This document shows positions 31,703 to 34,621 of a DNA stretch of 34,621 nt, in pieces. The notes below the pieces were generated by a model. It had not been told where the DNA came from. It was given only the letters and a program-made list of their open reading frames with translations, and did not search any database. Origin of the DNA: Pseudomonadales bacterium (GTDB lineage Bacteria; Pseudomonadota; Gammaproteobacteria; Pseudomonadales; Alcanivoracaceae). Each line of letters begins with the position of its first letter. Positions within the stretch are counted from its first letter, which is position 1. The translations under genes were made by a program, and so were the position numbers. The DNA lies in contig JAKSCQ010000325.1 in assembly GCA_022360555.1 (NCBI GenBank), forward strand, positions 1 to 34,621, written 5' to 3'.

Positions 31703-33728
31703 CAACCCGCTGATCGACTACCCGGATCTGCCCCCGTTTTCCCGCATCCAGCCGGAGCATGTGCTGCCGGCGGTAGAGCAACTGGTGGCGGACGGTCGTG
31801 CCCGCATCCAGCAGGTGCTGGCGGAGGGCAATTTCGACTATGCCCACCTGGTACAGGCCCTGGATGAAGAAGACGACCGCCTGGGCAAGGCCTTCGGCCC
31901 GGCGGGGCATCTCAACGCCGTGGCCCAGAACGAGACGCTGCGCGATGCCTTCAATAGCTGCCTGCCGTTGCTCAGTGAATACGGCACTGAGGTGGGGCAG
32001 AACGCGGCACTGTGCGCCGCCTACCAGGCCCTGCGCGACAGCGAGGAATGGCACAGCCTGAGCGAAGCCCAGCAGAAAGACATTGAAAACACCCTGCGCG
32101 ATTTCCGCCTTTCCGGGGTGGACCTGCCGGCGGACAAGAAAGCGCAGTACATGGCCAACTCCAAACGCCTGTCCGAACTGTCCAGCAAGTTCTCCGACAA
32201 TCTGCTGGACGCCACCCAGGCCTGGAGCAAACACATTACCGACGCGGCGGAACTGGACGGCCTGCCGGACAGCGCCATGGCCGGCGCCGCCGACCGGGCG
32301 AGGGCCGATGGCAAGGACGGCTGGCTGCTGACTCTGGACGCGCCGGTCTTCATCGCCGTGATGAGCCACTGCCGCAATGCCGAACTGCGCAAGGAAATGT
32401 ACACCGCCTGGACCACCAAGGCCTCCGACCAGGGCCCCAATGCCGGCGAGTTCGACAACGCCGCCATCATGGATGAAATCCTCAAGCTGCGTCATGAGCA
32501 GGCGCAACTGTTGGGCTTTGCCAACTACGGCGAAGAGTCCCTGGCCACCAAGATGGCTCGTGACGTGAACGAGGTCATCCAGTTCCTCGACGATCTCGCC
32601 AAACGCGCCAAGCCCCAGGCCGAGCAGGAACTGGCGGAACTGAAGGCCTTTGCTGCCGAGCAGGGTGCCGGCGAACTGAACCCCTGGGATATCGGTTTCT
32701 GGAGCGAGCGCCTGCGCGAAGCACGCTACAGCATTTCCGAGGAAGAGCTGCGCCCCTGGTTCCCGGCGGACACCGTGATCAACGGCATGTTTGCCGTGGT
32801 GGGCAAGCTGTTCGGCATCCAGTTCCGCCAACGCGATGACGTGGACACCTGGCACGACGACGTGCGTTTCTACGAACTGGTGGACGATGACGGCAGCGTG
32901 CGCGCCGCCTTCTACCTGGACATGTATGCCCGCACCGGCAAGCGTGGTGGCGCCTGGATGGACGATGCCCGCCTTCGTCGCCGCCGCGCCGATGGCAGCC
33001 TGCAAACGCCGGTGGCCTACCTGACTTGCAACTTCGCCCCGCCCGCCGGCGGCAAGCCGGGCCTGCTCACCCACGATGAAGTGGTTACCCTGTTTCACGA
33101 GTTCGGCCATGGCCTGCACCACATGCTCACCGAACAGGATGTGTCCGGGATTTCCGGCATCAACGGTGTGGCCTGGGACGCGGTGGAACTGCCCAGCCAG
33201 TTCCTGGAAAACTGGTGCTGGACCGAAGAGGGCATCGCGCTGATCTCCGGCCACTACGAAACCGGTGAACCGTTGCCAAAGGAAAAACTGGAAAAAATGC
33301 TAGCGGCAAAAAATTTCCAGAGTGCCATGCAGATGGTGCGGCAACTGGAGTTTTCCCTGTTCGACATGCGCATCCATGCCGAATACCGGGAAGGGCTGGA
33401 TATCTACCAGGTCCTGAATGAAGTGCGCCAGCAAGTGGCGGTGATACAGCCGCCTTCCTTCAACCGCTTTCCCAACAGCTTTGGTCATATCTTTGCTGGT
33501 GGTTATGCGGCGGGTTACTACAGCTACAAGTGGGCGGAAGTGCTGTCCTCCGATGCCTATTCCCGCTTCGAGGAAGACGGCGAATTCAATGAGGAAACCG
33601 GCCGCGCCTTCCGCAGCGAAATCCTGGCCAAAGGCGGCAGCCGCGAACCCATGGAGCTGTTCAAGGCCTTCCGGGGGCGAGAGCCCAGCGTGGAGCCCCT
33701 GCTGCGCCATTGCGGCATCAACGGCTGA
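31695..33728 (+). CDS. prlC: Oligopeptidase A (M3 zinc metallopeptidase)
   Basis: PrlC degrades oligopeptides, including cleaved signal peptides, in the cytosol. The 677 residues are close to the E. coli length of 680. The zinc motif HEFGHGLHH begins at His468, with the third ligand in the downstream helix ELPSQFLENW. NFAPPAGGKPGLLTHDEV and HIFAGGYAAGYYSYKWAEVLS near the C-terminus are family signatures. The start MSNNPLIDYPDLPPF is at 31695; an upstream frame to 31638 is inside the small membrane gene. It is followed by yheV, an arrangement known in Pseudomonas. Confidence 0.96.
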   Translation: MSNNPLIDYPDLPPFSRIQPEHVLPAVEQLVADGRARIQQVLAEGNFDYAHLVQALDEEDDRLGKAFGPAGHLNAVAQNETLRDAFNSCLPLLSEYGTEVGQNAALCAAYQALRDSEEWHSLSEAQQKDIENTLRDFRLSGVDLPADKKAQYMANSKRLSELSSKFSDNLLDATQAWSKHITDAAELDGLPDSAMAGAADRARADGKDGWLLTLDAPVFIAVMSHCRNAELRKEMYTAWTTKASDQGPNAGEFDNAAIMDEILKLRHEQAQLLGFANYGEESLATKMARDVNEVIQFLDDLAKRAKPQAEQELAELKAFAAEQGAGELNPWDIGFWSERLREARYSISEEELRPWFPADTVINGMFAVVGKLFGIQFRQRDDVDTWHDDVRFYELVDDDGSVRAAFYLDMYARTGKRGGAWMDDARLRRRRADGSLQTPVAYLTCNFAPPAGGKPGLLTHDEVVTLFHEFGHGLHHMLTEQDVSGISGINGVAWDAVELPSQFLENWCWTEEGIALISGHYETGEPLPKEKLEKMLAAKNFQSAMQMVRQLEFSLFDMRIHAEYREGLDIYQVLNEVRQQVAVIQPPSFNRFPNSFGHIFAGGYAAGYYSYKWAEVLSSDAYSRFEEDGEFNEETGRAFRSEILAKGGSREPMELFKAFRGREPSVEPLLRHCGING

Positions 33729-33743
33729 TTTTTCGCCTCAGAG

Positions 33744-33776
33744 GGCACAGGATGTATTAAAGACGTCTTTTGTGCC
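33744..33776. other. Stem-loop after prlC
   Basis: Outer arms GGCACA (33744-33749) and TGTGCC (33771-33776) enclose a perfect 12-bp palindrome AAAGACGTCTTT (33759-33770). No long T-run follows. It may mark the 3' end of the prlC message or be a binding site. Confidence 0.45.
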
Positions 33777-33781
33777 GGGAA

Positions 33782-33876
33782 AGTTAAGTAGCGAGTAACG
33801 GCAAGCGAGTTTCGAAAGGCAAAACCCCGCGCCGCCGGGTTTTCGGAACTCGCGCCTCGCAACTCGAGACTCAAAG
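33782..33876. repeat. Heptad repeat inverted pair H4
   Basis: The left arm (33782-33820) has GCGAGT-type units 7 or 14 bases apart. The right arm (33838-33876), read on the minus strand, has CGAGTTG/CGAGGCG/CGAGTTC units 7 bases apart. An AAAACCCC...GGGTTTT stem joins them at the centre. The pair fills most of the prlC-yheV gap and ends 9 bases before the yheV start. Confidence 0.7.
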
Positions 33877-33884
33877 GGTTTTCT

Positions 33885-34079
33885 ATGAAACGCCAATTTA
33901 TCGCCGGGGCCACCTGCCCGGAGTGCGGCCAGATGGACAAGGTTCAGCGTGTCATCGACGGCGACAGGCAATGGATGGAATGCGTCGCCTGCGGCGCGAC
34001 CAAGGACCTGGACGCCAAACCGTCGGAAGCGAAAGACGCGCTGGCCCAGCCTGTTAATCTGCAACCTTACAAGAAATAG
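33885..34079 (+). CDS. yheV: YheV family putative zinc ribbon protein
   Basis: A 64-residue protein with two CxxC pairs, CPEC (11-14) and CVAC (33-36), spaced as in a zinc ribbon. The opening MKRQFIAGATCPECG is typical of the YheV family. The function is unknown; small zinc ribbons often bind nucleic acid or partner proteins. The gene follows prlC by 156 bases, which are filled by repeat H4. The ribosome site is weak (AAAGGG, 6 bases upstream). Confidence 0.9.
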   Translation: MKRQFIAGATCPECGQMDKVQRVIDGDRQWMECVACGATKDLDAKPSEAKDALAQPVNLQPYKK

Positions 34080-34159
34080 ATTTTTCTGCAGGAGCGTCGT
34101 CCGCGTTTCGGTACTCGTCACTGAGCCCCGCGTACAAGCGTTGAAAAGAAATGTCGCTT

Positions 34160-34280
34160 TCAACTCAGTAAGCCACTTTTCAACCCCGCCACCGTCTTTG
34201 CCATCTGCATGCGCAGCCATGGCACCTTCTCTATGACAGGAAAGAGCAGGTCCCGCCCGGCGCCGATAATGGCGATAGAT
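34160..34280 (-). pseudogene. Possible remnant of a flavin-dependent monooxygenase C-terminus
   Basis: The minus strand encodes AGRDLLFPVIEKVPWLR followed by MQMAKTVAGLKSGLLS and a stop. This resembles the helical tail of FAD_binding_3-type monooxygenases. The open frame continues upstream but without family-like sequence, and no start or flavin motif is present. If real, it is a decayed 3' end left by a deletion. Similarity is from memory of the family's pattern only, so confidence is low. Confidence 0.3.
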
Positions 34281-34365
34281 TGTGGTTGCACCGATGAATA
34301 TCCCTTCCCTGAAAGCCTGCCCATGCTAGCAAGGAAAGGTGCTGTTCGTGGATCGGGATAAAAAA

Positions 34366-34387
34366 ACGGGCCGCGAAGGCGGCCCGT
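34366..34387 (-). terminator. Intrinsic terminator after fpr
   Basis: Perfect 9-bp arms ACGGGCCGC (34366-34374) and GCGGCCCGT (34379-34387) around GAAG. On the minus strand the stem is followed by a run of T (34366 downward). Confidence 0.9.
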
Positions 34388-34390
34388 AGC

Positions 34391-34420
34391 GTGTTGCGTG
34401 CAAGCTGGGAGCGTGCAAGC
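34391..34420 (-). repeat. Heptad-type arm H6 (single arm)
   Basis: Minus-strand units such as CACGCAA and GCTTGCACGC recur at about 7-base steps, as in H5-right. The arm begins 8 bases after the fpr stop and runs up to the terminator. No inverted partner was found in the window. Confidence 0.5.
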
Positions 34421-34427
34421 GCCTAAC

Positions 34428-34621
34428 TCACTTCTCCACAAACGCCCGCTCAATCACATATTCCCCCAGCTCACCACCACGGGTTTCCTTGAAGCCCCAG
34501 CCATCGAGAATGGCCTGGGTGTCCTTGAGCATGGCCGGGCTGCCGCACAGCATGAAGCGGTCATTTTCCAGGCTGGGCTTGGGCAGCCCCAGGTCCTCGA
34601 AGAGTTTGCCGCTGGTCATCA
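34428..34621 (-). CDS. fpr: Ferredoxin-NADP+ reductase (C-terminal part, cut by window edge)
   Basis: The last 64 or so residues are present, with RFMLCGSPAMLKDTQAIL (the CGSxxM NADP-binding motif) and the C-terminus GELGEYVIERAFVEK. Fpr moves electrons between NADPH and ferredoxin or flavodoxin and takes part in oxidative-stress defence. The ending VIERAFVEK is typical of the bacterial subclass-I enzymes of Pseudomonas type. The start lies beyond the window. Confidence 0.93.
   Translation of the reverse strand, partial: MTSGKLFEDLGLPKPSLENDRFMLCGSPAMLKDTQAILDGWGFKETRGGELGEYVIERAFVEK

Larger units (their letters stand above)
34080..34427. other. Gene-free region between yheV and fpr
   Basis: It contains no complete gene. 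A minus-strand stretch at 34160-34280 looks like a protein remnant (listed separately). The fpr terminator and a single heptad-type arm fill 34360-34425. Confidence 0.6.

Noticed and set aside
31494-33254. 586-codon minus-strand open frame across prlC
   Set aside because: It is a shadow of prlC codon bias with no family motif.

Overview
The window looks like a chromosomal segment of a GC-rich, hydrocarbon-degrading gammaproteobacterium, most likely Alcanivorax or a close relative. The main evidence is a gntR-alkB pair (alkane 1-monooxygenase) lying against the Trk/RsmB/Fmt/Def/LysM/DprA/TsaC/HemF/AroE block. In Pseudomonas that housekeeping block sits close to oriC, so this segment is probably origin-proximal; that is inference from gene order. 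No rRNA, tRNA, CRISPR array or integrase was seen.

Layout. 1-3110: pilT (cut by the window edge) diverges from yggS-proC-yggT. 3200-5204: a GAF-PAS-GGDEF protein whose GGDEF signature is degenerate, then a PaaI-type thioesterase. 5370-11276: a carbon and lipid metabolism stretch with HMG-CoA lyase (minus), a VOC protein translationally coupled to an alpha/beta hydrolase, a membrane-anchored lipase-like hydrolase, an OsmC protein and an acyl-CoA dehydrogenase. 11276-14674: an island of lower GC with small, mostly membrane or hypothetical genes. It contains one convincing and one shorter attC-like recombination site, so part of it looks like integron gene cassettes without an integrase (CALIN-like). 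14711-17330: a YCII/DGPF protein, then gntR diverging from alkB across a near-perfect 31-bp palindrome that overlaps both predicted -35 boxes. 17588-23568: minus-strand def-fmt-rsmB-trkA-trkH. 23713-30659: plus-strand LysM protein, dprA, lipoprotein, small protein, tsaC, hemF, aroE, K+ channel-like protein and LpxR-like outer-membrane protein. 30943-34621: gamma-carbonic-anhydrase-like protein (minus), a 54-residue membrane protein overlapping prlC, yheV, and the C-terminus of ferredoxin-NADP reductase (minus, cut by the edge).

Between the genes are two repeat systems. One is a family of short REP-like hairpins, at least nine copies, whose three variable stem bases mostly change together so that pairing is kept. 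The other is more unusual: intergenic arms built from degenerate 7-bp (sometimes 8-bp) units, placed as inverted pairs. The unit sequence differs at each locus (CAAGCTN, CAAGTTN, AGTTAAN, GCGAGTN, CACGCNN), but period, polarity and a position next to stop codons recur. I do not recognise this as a named element, and it is the best candidate here for something undescribed.

Functionally, AlkB would start alkane oxidation. The acyl-CoA dehydrogenase, thioesterase and HMG-CoA lyase fit downstream acyl-CoA metabolism, although nothing in the sequence shows that these genes are co-regulated.
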